Shown one piece after another: positions 23,901 through 38,900 of a stretch of 64,000 nt of DNA. The notes beneath the pieces were generated by a model. That model did no database searches. It was not told the origin of the DNA and saw only the letters and a program-made list of their open reading frames with translations. The position numbers were made by a program, and so were the translations under genes. Location: contig JAVTVJ010000068.1 in the NCBI GenBank assembly GCA_034509425.1, positions 3,658,001-3,722,000 on the forward strand, read 5' to 3'. The number at the start of each line of letters is the position of its first letter. Position 1 is the first letter of the stretch. Source of the stretch: Eopsaltria australis. Its lineage: Eukaryota > Chordata > Aves > Passeriformes > Petroicidae.

Positions 23901-26900
23901 CAGGCTCTTGAGTGGAAAGACACCATGTACCCAAGCTGGAATCTTGCCTTTTGCAAACAGCTGATGTTTGACATTGTTTCTGTCACCTTACATTTGACAG
24001 AAGGCACAATTAATCCCACCAGTTCATGCTGTTAGCTGAGCAGAAGCAATGCAGGCATAGCTGGCACAACTGAGCAAGCCACTCACTGGAAATCAGCTTC
24101 CTGTTTCTTCACCTCTGCGAAGTATTTCCTCATAGCATAGGCAACGGATGACTTGAACAAGAAGAGCTCACTTTCATCCCATTCATACTGCAGAAAGAGC
24201 ACAAGAGGAATTCCTCAGGCAAGAAATCAGAGACATTAAGAAAGCCTTCTAAAAGGAACAGCAATTGTAATGCCTGGCATGCACTTCAGTATTATGTATT
24301 TGTGCCATGACAGCACATCAGAAACCAACCCAAAGCCTTTGGCTCTGTTAATCTGGGCACTGTGCAGGAGAATAACCAAGGAGGCATCCCTGCTGCCAGA
24401 CACCCTACTGTCCATCTGCAACCTTTGGCACCTCTATATGGGACTGCTGAAGATACTGCAGTCCCAGCACATCTCTCTGCCTTACAGGGAGAAAAGGCAT
24501 CAGCAAGGCTATTCCTACTAAATCTTGTGCACTCTCTTTGAGTTTAAAGATTTCATGATTTAGATCTTGTTTTAATCACATAATTTTATTTGCAGACCTG
24601 TTCTATTAAAGAGGAGAACCTTTGTGGTAGAGTTGTGGTTTGAAGGTGACTAATTCATTTAATTGACAAGCTCGGATTTTTGTTTGGGGTCTGGTTTTGG
24701 TAAAAAACTCCTTGCTTCAGTACTTCTGCAGCAAGCACACACTTGCTGTTTTTCCCTGGAGACTAGATAGGTGATATTAAAAAAAAAAAAAAAACAAAAA
24801 AAAAACCCAAAAAACCAAAAAAAACCAACCAAAAAAAACAAAACGTACTGCCTGTGTGCAGGCTTCTTCTGGCCTGCCTTATGAGTCCAAAGTTATTTGC
24901 AGTGGAAGACAAAAACAGCTTCTCTGGGGCAGAAACCAAGAGCTGTACAGGGGGCAAAAACCACCACAGGAGGTGATAAAGCAGCCTGGTCTGTTGTGAA
25001 ATAGCATGTGCACATGAAGGGAAAATTCCCAGCTGAACTCTGTGGCAATATCTTTTTATTCCCCTGAGGCACAGATTTGATTGTGTTTATGGTATACCTG
25101 GGCAGGAGGCCTATAAATGCTGTCAGCGATAGTCTGACACAGCTCCTGACTTTCTTGAGTGTTATTCAGGAAGGCGTGGTAGAAGGCAGCTCTGTTGTAA
25201 AAGGCTTTATAAAACCCAGCAACATTTTTCAGTGTCCACCTCTTGACACTGATACAAAATGAGAGAGATGTATAAATATCTACGAGGAAGACAGAGATAA
25301 ACTGTTTAACTGGGTCTCTTGCAATAGAACAAGGAGTAATGGTTTTAGACTAAAAGAGAGTTGGTTTAGGTTAGTTACTAGGAGGAAATTCTTTACTGAG
25401 AAGGTGGTGAGGCATTGGAATAGCATGCTCAGAGAGGTGGTGGATACTCAGTTTCTGTAAACGTTCAAAGTCAGGCTGGGTGAGGCTTACAGCAACTTGA
25501 ACTAGCTGAAGATGTCCCTGCTCATTGCATCAGGGTTGGGCTAGCTAATCTTTAAAAGTCCCTCGGAACCTAAAGAGTCCTGATTCTATTAATAAAGGGG
25601 AGGAAAGGGCAGAAAGAACCCGCTGCCGTCAGTCCATTCAGGACCAGGTCCTGGGAAAGGCACCGGTACAAGAAGCCACGGCAATCAGAGCAGTCCCTGT
25701 GGCATTTGGAGGGCAGGGGCTGTGCCAGCCCTGGCTGTTCCCACCAGGAAAGGCTGAGGCTGAGTCCCCTTTGCAAGGCAAATCACCCTGGTTATCTCCT
25801 GCTTGCACAGCCCTGCAGTAAAGTACCTCTTGTTGTTACTGCTGCTGCCTCCGGCAGCTGGCACTGTTCACTGTCACAACTAAGAGGCTGTTGTCGGGGT
25901 TTCTCAGTTTTCTATTTGTGCCCAACATCTTTAAGCTTGCAGTGCTGCTTTTTTTACTATTATTATTTTTACCAGGATCTAATTGAGCTTGATTCCTTTA
26001 TTGACGTTTCCTGTACTTAGCATGTTAACTTTTTAATAATTTACTTTTCTAGCTTATATTTTGTCTTTTTCAGTCTAATGTATTTAATTGCCACTGTGCC
26101 TCTCAATTGCCTTTATAAATACAATTACTGGCTGTGTGGATGGGAAGTACCTGGCTGGCTTCTGATCTGTGTTTGAGTCATGACTACCCACACAGCTTCC
26201 CCAGGCATCTCAGGCACCCACCTTACTCTGTGTGTTACAGAAGCTGCTTTGCTTGCAGAGAGAAATGAACTCTGCCAAGCACCTCTGCTCTGTTACAGTG
26301 TGTTCCCTCCAAGATCCCACATGCGACTTGAAAGACAGTGTAAGTGTGGCCTCTGATTCAAAAAGGATTTTTCATTGTAAAAGACATCTAAATGCCTCCA
26401 GGCTGACAGCTCTCCGTTCCCTAACACTGTCTTGTGTGGCAGCCCTTTACAACGTGATCACACAGATGGCACAGACCTGGTGGAGAATTTTGAATTAATG
26501 TTTGGAGAGGGGTCTGGTTTTCAAGTGGCAGTCAGGGGCTGGCACTCCTGGAACCGTTTATTTTAAATATGACAGAGCCCAAGGGTGGGGATCTTGTAGC
26601 CCTTTCCCTTGTGCAGGCACTTTCATAAACCCCAGCTGAAGCAAAGCTGGGGGTGTTTCAGCCTCATCGGCTGCGCTGGTGATCCAGCGCTGCTGCGGCT
26701 GCAACTCTAATCTCATCAGCCTGAAAACAATTAGCAAGGTAATTGCGGCAGTGCACGCTCTGGTACAGCTGGCACTGAGCCCACCCGAGAGTCTGGATGC
26801 TTAATTTGCCAGAACTTGGGGCCATTGAAAGGTCCCTGCTGGTACCAGCCAGGGTTGAGTCACAGGCCAGAGCCTGTGTGACTGCAGCTCCCCGTGCCCC

Positions 26901-29900
26901 CAGCACAGCTGTACCTGAGCCCAAGGGCAGGAACCTTTCCCTGCCTTTCCCTCCAGAGCTAACGAGCACAAGTGCAAAAATGTTTGCTGGTACACTCAGA
27001 GTGCTTTGTGCTGTTAGGTCACTGCAAAGCAACCCAAAACACACCTTAAACAAACAGTTGCAGGGGACCTACAGCATCTGTGAGCCGTGCAAAGCACCCA
27101 AAACACATTGCTCTGTGTAGATGGGCTGAGATTGCTGCCCAAGATTCCCCCTGCCTTTTCTCTATGCCAGCTCATGCATGTACCATTACCTGCTGCTGCC
27201 ATACCAGCATTCAGCCACGTCCGTGGGGGCTCAGCAAAAGAGAAATTTGTGGGGAGGCAGAAAGCAACCGAATAGAAAAGGTTTCTTGCAAGTTGATGAT
27301 GTAAACTGGTTTTGAGAGGAAAATGTATGGCTTGCTCTTCAGAGCTTAGGAACCTACCGTCCATACAATAATTCAAATTAAGTAATCTGTATGAGATTGT
27401 TTTACAGCTGCTCAATTGCACAACAAAAGACTAGGATGGCTAAAGGCAGGCATAAAAATGATATTAAGCTAAACATTAACCATAATGACTAATAAACGTG
27501 TTGTAATATGGAACCCTTTTATGCTGTTGATATCAGTTTTGAATTGTATCTAACTTGACTAGGCAGTCTAGGAAGCAATAAAACTCCAGTGGGGCTTGCA
27601 TGTGAGAGAGTGATAGAAGCAAGAGCATCAATTCATATGAAAAAAGAGCCTGTGGTTTGTGTCCTTGCTAGTGCAATAGGCTCCAACATGCAGCTCTAAA
27701 TGACCTGCCTGATGACATCCTCGTTCTTGGAAAATTACTAATGTCCTGCAAGGTGAAAATGGCTATTAACAGGAATGAAATGTCTGCACTTAAACCATCT
27801 ACACTGCCTCCATGAGATTAGCATAAAGAGGAAGAGCTAGAATAAGGAGTGAATTTTCAGCCTGGGTTAAGCAGATGGGCTAAGCCAATGCTCTGTTTAA
27901 AATCATAAAAGCCATCTTTGGCTTTGATGAGATTTTTTTCATTGCTGTAATACATTTTATTGGACCAGCTGGTATAATTGGGGAAAGCAGACAAGCTCTT
28001 GGGAATGAAAGCCCTTCTCGTCATCTGAAACAGAAGCAGCTGCACTGCACTGTCCCCCACAATCTCAATAACAAAGCTGTCTCTGCACCAGGGTTGGAGG
28101 GCAGGGAGGCAGCTGAATATATCAGGGCCTGGAAATATTACAGTAAACATGCAAACAAAAATCTACAGAGAAATGCTAACAGATGTGTTTTAGTTTGAAA
28201 TCAAGAGCATTTCACAACATCAAGTGGGATCCACCAGTCTGCTTTTAAATGTGAAGTAGCTGCTCTAATAACTTCTGAAGGCAGCCACCATAGCCACGAA
28301 AATGGCAATTAGAAGAAATTAGGTAGAAGTTTGATGTGGACACATCAGCAAATCTGGGAAAAATACAGCCATTTTCATGTGCACAGGTTCCTCTATGTTA
28401 GTCCTCCAAGACTGTTCTGGAGGAGGCAAAAAATCACGATTGGTATCTCCACAGAGTAAATCAATTCATCTAGCTGAGATGACTTTCCTAACAGGGGTAG
28501 GCTCACTCCCTGGAGAAGTTCCTCTACTAATTCTAGAGTGAGTGTTGACCACAAACTCAGACAAGACATCTTATATGTGATAATCTTTCACCTGAGCTGA
28601 TGCCACCCTTCAGACACAAAGATCAGCTATACCCTGACTTGTTTTCTGAGCACCATTATCACAACACCTCTGTTGTCCAAGCAATAGGAAGGGTGCCACA
28701 GGACACACACACTCACCGCCTGGTCACCCAGAGCTGACTTCAGGCTGATGCGCACTTTGATGGCATTGTCAGAATCTGGATTAAAATAAAACAAAGGCCA
28801 TGTTAGAGATGCAGCAACAAAAAGTCTGTTCCTGGGAAATGCTGAGGTGGCTAAAGTTTCTTTACAGGTTACCTTGCTCCCCTTGGAGAGCTTGGTGGGA
28901 CTGATTTTGTTCCCCTTCAGTCACCCCTACTGCAAACACACTCATCTGAGCTGTCAGTTCCCAAGTCTGGTTTTGTAGCAGATAGAAGGAAAATTCCTCT
29001 TTCCCACCACTGGGAATGAGCAGCTTAGATGCAGATGCTGGTGCCTGGTTAGGTGAATCCTACTGTCAGAGTCTGGCACAGGGCTGTAAGAGTTACAGTG
29101 CTCTCCAGTACTGGCAATGGTTACACAAATATAACCTGGCAGGTTTATCACTCAGTGTCACAATAAGCTGAAACATGCATTCTTCCATAGTCTCCTCCTT
29201 TTCATCCCCTTGAGCTCCTGTTTTTGACTAACACTTGCCAGCAAAAAGCATGGCAGTAATTTTTTTGTACTGATTTGCTCCTATGCCTGGCTCCCAGGAC
29301 CAGTGGCTCCCAGCCCTGCAATACAGGCACACTGCTCCCAGGCAAGTGCCACACAAGACCAAGCATCTGAATCTTTCTTCTTTCTGTAGAGCCATCCCAC
29401 ACTCTGAGTGCTACCATTATGAAAAAAAGGACACCTCAATTTCTGAGAACTGTGGGGCTCTGACAAACGTGCGCTGACTTCTCCAGCTCTGGCCGTGAGG
29501 AAGCCAGTCTATTTTCCTGTGAGTAAAACTTACAGCTCAGTGTTTATTTCCCAAAACCCTGCCTTTCTAAGGAGAATAGCTACAAGAGAGAGAGGGACAT
29601 TGCTAATCAAGGGCTGTGAAGACTAATGAGTGTCCTTAAACCACCCACAAGCCATACATACATGGAGCCCAGTCTGTTTTCCAGCCAACGAATCTGCCAG
29701 AATTGTTTTTTTTCAGCCACTCATATAAAGGTTCAAAGTAGTGGAGCAAAGGAGTTGCATTCATGTATTTTTCTCCTGTTACACTTTCCAGTGCTTGAGT
29801 CCAGGGCTTGGATCTCCCTAATGCCAGCAATTCTCTGTATATGTGGAATGAGAAGTAATATGTTATTGTCATATTCCATCTAGATGAGAAAACCACTCTG

Positions 29901-32900
29901 TGATCAGTATAAAAGTGTTCTTTTTTGCTTCTGAATTCACTCATTTCTCCCATTATTCCTATTCATAATGATATTTTATTCCCACAAACAAGTAATTAAA
30001 CTTTTGATGTTTAGAACCATAGCATATATAAATTTAGTCAGCTTGTCAAAATGAATTGAGGAGGTATAGACTGAATTTCTAAGCTAGGTTTATTCTTCAT
30101 GCAACCTCATTTACTCCAGAAGCCTTCAAGGATGACTTAGGCTTTATTATACTCTGATTTATTACACGTGAGCAATTTGCTTTGTTACCTGAGTTTCTGA
30201 CCAGCTGCAGTGGAGTTGGTAATGTCACATTTGTGAAGAGGGCCAGTATGGTTAGCTGCCTTGCAAAGTGCCTCCTGAAACTGGAACTGATAGATGGTGC
30301 GGGTGTAATACCTAAAGGAAGGGCAAGCAAAAGGGAGGCACAGGTTTTATTAGCTGTCTGTCAAGGAAACCTGCAAGCCCTTGGCCTTTGGAAAGTTCTG
30401 CTGCATCAGCTGTCACTCCTGCTTGGGAGCCTGCACTGCAGGGAGAGAGGCCAGCTGATATTTATAGGCTAAACTAACTCAAATTTAGCAAAATTTCAAG
30501 ATCAAATGGACTAGAAGAGCCCCAAATCTGTTTTCTGCCACATAAATCAGAAGAGAGTGAAGTTTTTAAGGTCCAGCTCTCTGCTATGAGCCCTCTAAAT
30601 GAGGTGGCTGGGACACAGAGGACATCCAGGGCTGCATGTGCATGGCCCAAGTGACACAGGTCACAGTGATTCCCCAGTACGCAAACACCTCATATAGAAG
30701 TTTTCCTGCTGGTTTGATGGCAGTATTAAATTTTTCAGCTCAGCAAGAAGCTCAGCAGCCTCCTCACTGCTCAGAGATTATTATGGAACAACCCCTAATG
30801 TGCAGAGAAGCACTCCCATTGAAATCAGCAACCTTCAATCTGGGCTTAAACAAAATAATATTGGGTCCTGAGACTCTCCAGCAGGTATTTTAGGTAGCTG
30901 GGGCTTGTTCTGTAGACAAAACCTAAGTCATGAATTAACCACTGCCCTACCTTATGAAGGAGTAATCATTGGCCACGTGAAACAGCGCAGCAGGGTCACA
31001 GTAGGTTTCATCATGAGGGACTGGCTCCACAACACCAACTATGTCTCTCCTGGAGATGAAGGGAAAACACAGGGTTTCTGTTTATAGACAATAAGGAAAG
31101 GTAATCTGACTCAGCTTTTCTTCTGTTTTGTCTGATACAAACAGACACCTCTCTCACTTCCAAACATAAGAATTCCATACAACTCCCAGTAACCCCAAGT
31201 GAGTTCTGCTCCACAGCTGGAGACCACAGAGAGGAAGCTGCTTGGAAACTCATAGTGCAAGGAAGGGATTTGTATGATAGCAGGGTGTGCAGGGAGCAAT
31301 TAGTGGTATGAAATAATCTACATGAGCTTTACACCCACACCTCATGCCCTGGACTATCCTAAGTTTAGAGACCTGCATTTTGTTCTGGGCAAGGGCATGC
31401 AGAGACTGGGCAAACCCCAAAGGGTAGATGGCCTCCTGTGCCACTGGGCTGGAGATGAGCTTTCTCTTTATTTTCCTCTCCTGAGACTGTGTTTCTTGAG
31501 AACTACTACAGAAACAAACCCATGCCTTAAGTTCTGAAAATGGTAATAAGCTTCTATGGAAATATTTTTCATAAACCTGCATTTCAAGCAGAGAGCTTTG
31601 CAGTGCACTACAACAGATGTGATAAGCTTCCCTGAACAATTTGTCATTCTCTGTTTCTCTGACATCTCTGCTACTTTTGAATACATTGAAGCTGATTGAT
31701 TTTTACAGTGGGTCAGGAGGCTTGCATATATCAAGTTTTATTATAGATTCTGTTTGGTGATGGAGGCTTACTGTTCGTGTTCGAGTTCAGGCTCCATTTG
31801 CAGTGTGGGGCATCTTTGGTTTCTTTGCATTTTTCTACTCTCATATTAAAACCAACCTGGGAAATTACAAACTCCAGTCTGAATCATACCTATTTTTAAT
31901 CTTGTTGCTCCAAGATACTGAAAATAGACTGATTGATGGGCATAATCTGAAAAGGCACCTCTGGCTGTTACTTGCCGAGGGAACTGTATTTTCTTTACAG
32001 ACAGAGGTGGTATTTTAGTACACAAGAAAGGAAAGGTTCAGTCTGAAATCTTTCAGGCAATTTGCCTCCAAAACCACCATACAGTGGGGAGGAAACACAA
32101 AGCAAAGAGGTGCACTCAGATACTTGGTGGATTGAGATCTGCATGCTTCTCTGGGTGGCAAGTACAATGAACTTCACTGTCCACTTGTCCTTAAGGATGT
32201 GGGGAGCAAACCAGAGCACATGACCCATGAGACTTAGAGAAGGGCTGTACTTAAGTCATGAAGATGTCTTGGGGAAGGTGTCAGGGGGACAGAAATGTTG
32301 ATCTGGAACAGGCCATGCAAAGGCCATGGGCTGTTTTTATCAGGAAGCTGGCATTAGACACAGGGAGAAAGTCTTTTGAGAGGCAGGGTAAGCTGCTGGA
32401 GGCTGTACACAGAGTTAATGGCTTATGAGACATTGTCTACAGCACTGCTGGGTGTTTCTAGCTGTCACTCTACTGGTATTTACAGAAACACCCAGAGATA
32501 CAGATCCTGCCCCAAGGGAGCACAAACACCTCAGCATGTTGAGTAACCAGGGTTGAGTTTGCAGGTTCATATGAAAAAAATCCCCTTTGTTTCTCAAACT
32601 TACTTCATCTCCCACCACCGTTTGGTCCATTCCTGCTTTGTAATGTCACCCCTAAACACCATCCACCTCCACTTCTCCAGCATGTAAGTAAAAGGCATTG
32701 TTCCAACAATCGTTAGTGCTTGTTTGAGCAGAAAGTTGATTTCAGTTTCTGAAGAGAGAAGCAGTTCAGTTAATGGTTATGGTAGCAATTAGTATCTGAT
32801 TAGATGGCTAAAGTTGCTTCCCTTTACAGCTAATGCTTACAACTTGTTTGAATTACAGATTTTCACTAAAGAAAAAGTGGAAGGAAGAATACTACTGAAA

Positions 32901-35900
32901 AAATGAGATAAGATCATTTAGGAATTGTACACTGTTTTGTCTCTCTCTTTCCCCAAACTCTTAAATAGCTTAGTCCCTTGACATTTACATTTAGTTACAC
33001 ATCACTGAGAACCTTTCCAGTCTCTGAGGAACTTTGAGCTGAAGACATCTGAAAATATTAAGTATAAAATGTGCATCTTCATCCATCTAAGGCAGTACTC
33101 AGAAGCCAGATGAACTGCATAATAATCAGGGTCTACCTATGTCACTCAGTATTCACTTAAGTGGGAGATGTAAATCTCAAGGTTTCAGTTTCATTTTAAC
33201 TACTAAACCAGTACAAATATGAAGATTTAAGGATGAGTTGTTCAGTACTGAAGGAATGAAATGCTAGCTATTTGTTTTTAAATTAGGTAGCAGCACTGTA
33301 GTGATCCTTGCTTCACAATGTGATTTGGGGAAAATATAGTATTTCTGGTAAATTAGAGGAGTGAGATTTTCAGAAGCCTGTCAGTTGATTGCTGAGTTTG
33401 CAGGAACAATCTTCTGCTATAAAATAAGACCAGCAAGTGCTTTCACATAAATACATAATATTTATGCATTTATTTACCTTCATCTTCTTGGAAAGTTGGC
33501 TCCAGGAGATCAAGAGATTTCAAGTGCTGAGGAGTGGCTGCAGAAAGTGACATAATTTCCCCCACAGCTTCGTGGAAGCCCTCATTGGCACCGCTCCTCA
33601 GCAGATAGGGCTGCACTGCGTAGGCCATGTCGTACTCAATGTGGCCCATCTCGTGGTGTGCAGTCAGGAAGTCATCCATGGTCACCTTGGTGCACATCTT
33701 GATCCTGCACACCAGAGCAAAGTGTCTGTGCTTAGAGAGACAGTGGCCCAGAGAGAGGCTGCCTGAGTCCTGACTGAAACAGCCACGGGGCAAAGCCCCT
33801 CCAGAGCTTGCAAATGCTTTTTGCCCCGTGCAAAACCTGGGCAGCTGCATCCTAGCATGCAGTGCAGATCCTGCTACAGCAAGACTTCAAGGGGAACTCA
33901 GCAAAACATCTTCAGCCACCTTGAAATTGTCTGGGGAGTAGGAGAAAACCGCTGTTTTGTGAGAACAGCTGTTCCCTAAAACCTGGTGATAAACTCGCTG
34001 TATGTGTGGGAGTGAGTAACCACCACCAATCTTAGGAAGACAGTAATGCATAAAACCCTGTGTGCTGGTGACTCCTGCTACTTCATCCTTGTGTAGGTAC
34101 TATCTACTAAAGAAATGTCTTCCAAACAGGGTTTCTGTTCCCCTTCCCCAGACTGCTGAGGTGTGACACTGATGTGTTTCACTAAGGTTTTGCTGGGCAT
34201 CAGCTTCTTTCTGTGGGGACTGCAAGAGGGGTCAGAATTTCTGCAGGAAGTATTCATTGTGTGGGAACTTGCTGTCCCACTCCTTTCCCAAATGTGGAAA
34301 AGACTGATAGATTTTCATGAAGCTGGATAACTCTGCTAAAAACAGACAATGGACTCTCAGGAGATTTTCCCTTGCTGCCCAGGGACCTACTACCATTGCT
34401 GCAAAAAAGTGCAGTTATCCACAAATCTCACTGATATCCACCAACATTTCTGCTTATTCCTTAAGCCCTACAACATAGTCATTATTTCTCTAATTCATAA
34501 AAATATTAGTCCCTTCTCAGCTAAAATTTTAGAGTAGATCTTGAGTAGATCTGCTAGTAAATTTGAGTAGATCTTCACAGGAAAAGTTACACAGAAAGTT
34601 AAAGTCCCACTGGATCCCTGCTCTCTTGTCTTCCTTACCCCTCTTTTCAGCCAGAACAAAATAAAGGCAAAATTATAACTTAAACCAGCATGGTGCAACT
34701 TTAGTGAAAATATGTTTGTTCTAGGAGATGGTATAAAAAGAGTCACAGCAATTTCAGTACCTGTAATCATTTTTCCCCAGGTCCCAGGCTGTAGGATGGC
34801 AGACAACCTTCCTGTTGTCAGTCGGCTCTGTGAGCATGGAGTTTTCCCAGAAGCCATCAGTCATGTTACTGAGGCCAATGGAAACGAAGAAGGCCTCAGC
34901 AGCTTTGAATATTTTAATTGCATCCCATCCCTGAAAGAGACAATGCTACCATTAACCTCTGCTTCTGCATGGAGCCTGTTCCCAATGCCCTGCTTAATGC
35001 AGGGCAGCTGAATTCGTATTTATTTCCCAGAAGCTGCACACCTGCACCTGGCCTGTTGAGAGTAAGTCAGTAGTGTCTGCCTTTGGCACTCCTGTAAGTT
35101 CTGCTTGGAACTGGAATTAAATGTTTTTTACCTGCAAACAAAATAGGTCTTTGCACTCAGAGGTTCAGCAGATAGCACCTGACCTATACCAGAGAAGTTC
35201 TCAATAAAAGATAAGTAAGATAAAAAATGCCTTCCTGACAGTTGTATGTCAGAACTGTGATCTGACCCTTCAGTCACTTCAGTCAACTTGGGGACAACTC
35301 ATTTGAGGAAGTGGAGCTGCATTCCCAGCAGATGAGTATGAGAGATTTCAGCCAGAACCATAAAACCTGGCAAATGCATCTATGGGAGTTGCTTATCAGA
35401 TTAAAACTGCATGGTTATGTTCAGGATAATTTTGCATTCAGCAAAATCAAACTGGTAGTTTTATTATTCTACCCAACAGGAGCTCTGCATTTATTGGACT
35501 GAGCTCTCACAGAGACCTGGGTGGTAAACAGCTCATCCAGATGAAAATCTCAAATTGGGCACACCCACTAACAAGGCTGAGCCCATCCATTGCTCAAAGG
35601 CTCTGTAAATAATGCTTCCCTTCTAGCAGCAGTACTTCAACAGACACAGAATTATGACTACAAGAGGGTCAGTAGTGGAAAACAGGTGAGATTAATGCAG
35701 ACTTGTGCAAACTGCTAATGAATCAAATTCAACTATTCTTTCTCTTACCAACAAAACATTTTCATGGAGTGCTGCCTATGAGAGGAGAGTAGATTTCAGG
35801 TGAATAATTGCATTTCAGAAATCAAATTCGCTCTTCAGCCTTTAGTTTATAAAAGGAGTAAGGCTTTGGCAAGACTACGGGGAATTTTCTTCACCCATGT

Positions 35901-38900
35901 TCTTAGTCTGGTAAAGGTGCTGTCACAGCTGTGAGCTCTACAGATCTCAAACTCAGATCTCATGATGCTATGCAGTTATCAAGAGATAGCAGGCAGCATT
36001 ACAGTTTCTCTAGCTGTATCCAAATAAACAAGACTGACAAAAATAAAACAAACTGTGATATACAAACTATTTGATTATGGTAATGACTGGCAAAGGTCAT
36101 ATTTGATACCAGCCCACGCGAGGAGTCCTGAAATATTTATAAATACAAAATATATCTCTGAATGGATAAGTATCTCTGAGGAAAATAGACTTTGAGACAA
36201 GATTAAGGGAGTCAAAGGGTAGAGGAAAACAGAGAACAGCTAAGGGGATAGGTGCAGTGAAAAATGCATAAACACTTTACGGTGAAAAGCAAAAAAAGGA
36301 TGCAAAAAGCAACACTTTGTTGGCAGTGTGTCTGCCTGAGGGCAGCCATGGATTTCTAGAGAGCAGCTGCTATGTGGTGCATAATTTTCATACCATCTAG
36401 ATATGTTACATAATGCATATTGCATAAAGGCATGTCTTACCTTTTCAAGCATTGCAGAAGTTACATCAATGTTTGGTTTGGCTGGATAGGGAACAGTCAA
36501 GGCATACAGATTTGTCCAGAATCTACCCCACATGTCACCTTCATAAAAAGAGAGAAACAAATAAATACTTTCAATGATTTATTATGTACTGCTCAAAGGT
36601 GCCAGACAGGTCTATAAATTGTGCAGTGTTAAAAACAGGGACTCCTATACATCTATCCAGGCCTGATCCAGATGTGGAGGGGAGCACTTCTGGAAGGCCA
36701 TGCATAGGTCAAACTCAGATGAAGGATCCTTTTATTACCCAGTATCAGCAATTCTTGCATAGTATAGTTTCAGGACTGATCGCATTCCTAAAGGTGTATG
36801 AAAACTGAACATCCTTTTTTGTTAGTCCACATGATTGTTGTGCCATGTTCAGGTACACAACAGTTAGAGCAGCTTAATGCTGCATGATCTGAAAGCCAAG
36901 TCGTCAAATGTGGGATCTTAGAGTAAAATTTGAAAGGAAAAACAAGTCTCTCTGAAACTCTCATTTCTATTGAAGACAAGTGCTGCAGAGGGGAGGGAAA
37001 TGTCTCAGTCCTTGCATTCCCTTCCTGCCACTGCTGCCAAGCACTTGTGGCATCTCTGCTAGGAATTTATCTGTTTCTCCTCTACCCTTCTCTTATCTGT
37101 AACCCTTTTGTTAATATCCTGATTAAACAGTCAGATTACTTTCCACCCATGTGCCTTGAAGGTGACTGTCCTGTGCATAAAGTCAGGTTTGCACGACATG
37201 GATGCATTGACATACCCAGCAGGTGAGCAGGGAGGCATCCTGTGGAGCTGATGAGCTCAGGGCCATACACTTGCTCCAGCTTGTGTCTCACGTAGGCATG
37301 CAGCTGCTCATACAGAGGTTTTATCTGGAGGCAGAGGAGGAAAAGGAAACAATTATTTTTTTTCACTTTGCTCTGTTTCACTCATCACTCCTAAATGGAG
37401 AGCCTCGAAGCTGTCTCTGACAAAAAGCTCCTGGCAGGTAACTGCACCCCAAACCTGCAGCTGAGCTTTGCCCCCTGTCTCATGGCTCAGGCACTGAGTC
37501 CAGATTCCAGCCACAGAAGTCCTGCTCAGGTATGAGGGAGGGAGCATTGCTAACTTGGGAGCTGCAGTATCAAGGATGCCATCTACCCCATGGACCCTAC
37601 CTGGAGATATGGACCTGCAGAGCCTTTGGGAACCAAGCTGGTCCTTGAATGGCTACAGAGGTAGGAATGTCATGTATGTCTCCTCACATCTGTTTCTGTT
37701 AAACTGATGTAGACTGAGATCAACCAGTTTAAAGCAGGATCCATCTTCATTCATAACATCAGCACGTGAGCCCATCATTTCAAAACACAACCCCTGCAAC
37801 CCAGGTGGGAGCTTTTCCTCTACCTGCTCAAATGTCTTCTCCACATCTTCAATCAGCTGGTCACGGCTGTATTTGTAATTTTCTGGAGACTTTGCTTCAT
37901 AATTTGCTCTCCAGTAGTCTCCATAGTCAGAATAACCTGTAAAGCATGGATGCATCACATGAGGACACCAGATGTGGCACTGCTTAGGTCTGCAGGGGAA
38001 GTGCAGCTCCCTGCTGATCCCATGCAGACCTGCAGTCTTCCCCCAAAGCAAAGCAGCAAAATGCAAGACAGTTTGGGTTTAGCAGAGAGGAAAAAGCCTC
38101 CCTGAGGGTCTGTCTCATGGACATGCAGGTTTGGGAGGTTTCCAAGAAATTCAGAAATTGATGTCATGGTTATCTGCCAGTTAGGGTCATTCTTTCTGGA
38201 GATGGAGGTCAAAGAAAATCAAGAATCCTGACTGGAGCTCCTGTGGCTATGAGGGATAGCAGCCTCTGCTCAGGCTGGATGTAAGGACTTCCCACAGAAG
38301 GCATAAACTGCTAGACATCGAATATGGTCCCCCTCTTCCAGAAACTAAACCACCAGGATGCATGCAGACACCAGAAGTGAAACTCAGCTCTCAGTTCCAC
38401 TAAGTCTTCCAGTCCACTGAGCTCCATCAAGCCTGGAGTAAAAATGGCTCCTAGCTGGTATGGAGGAAGTCCATAATGACCATTTCTTAATGTTTGGCTT
38501 TTTCCCCTGTCTTACTGTTGGTGCCATATTTCCTTATCTAGCTCCAGCTTGACAGTTTTTGCAAAACAAGGAGTATGAGAAAGCAGGTGATACAGCTGCA
38601 GTCTGGCCAAGAGACAGATGATGTAAGTACTTCAGAAGCTACCTTGAAGAAAAGAAAAGAAAATTAGAAGGCAGCTGCTACTGTTCCTTGAAAAGACAGT
38701 TCCATATGATTTGTGTGGAGATCTCAGACTGGAAGCACACTTCCTTTAGTACAAAATTATTCTTGAACACCCAGCTGCACCTGCTGTCCCAGGCCTACCA
38801 TTACCTATCTGATCATTCCAGCTAGGGAACAATGCTTATAAATGTACCAATGACTGGGGCTACTGCAAGATGGTCAAGGCCCATAGGGAAGAGATGTTGC

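Noticed and set aside
24659..24957. Hydrophobic F/W-rich small proteins
   Set aside because: Readings of the A-rich simple repeat at 24779-24845.
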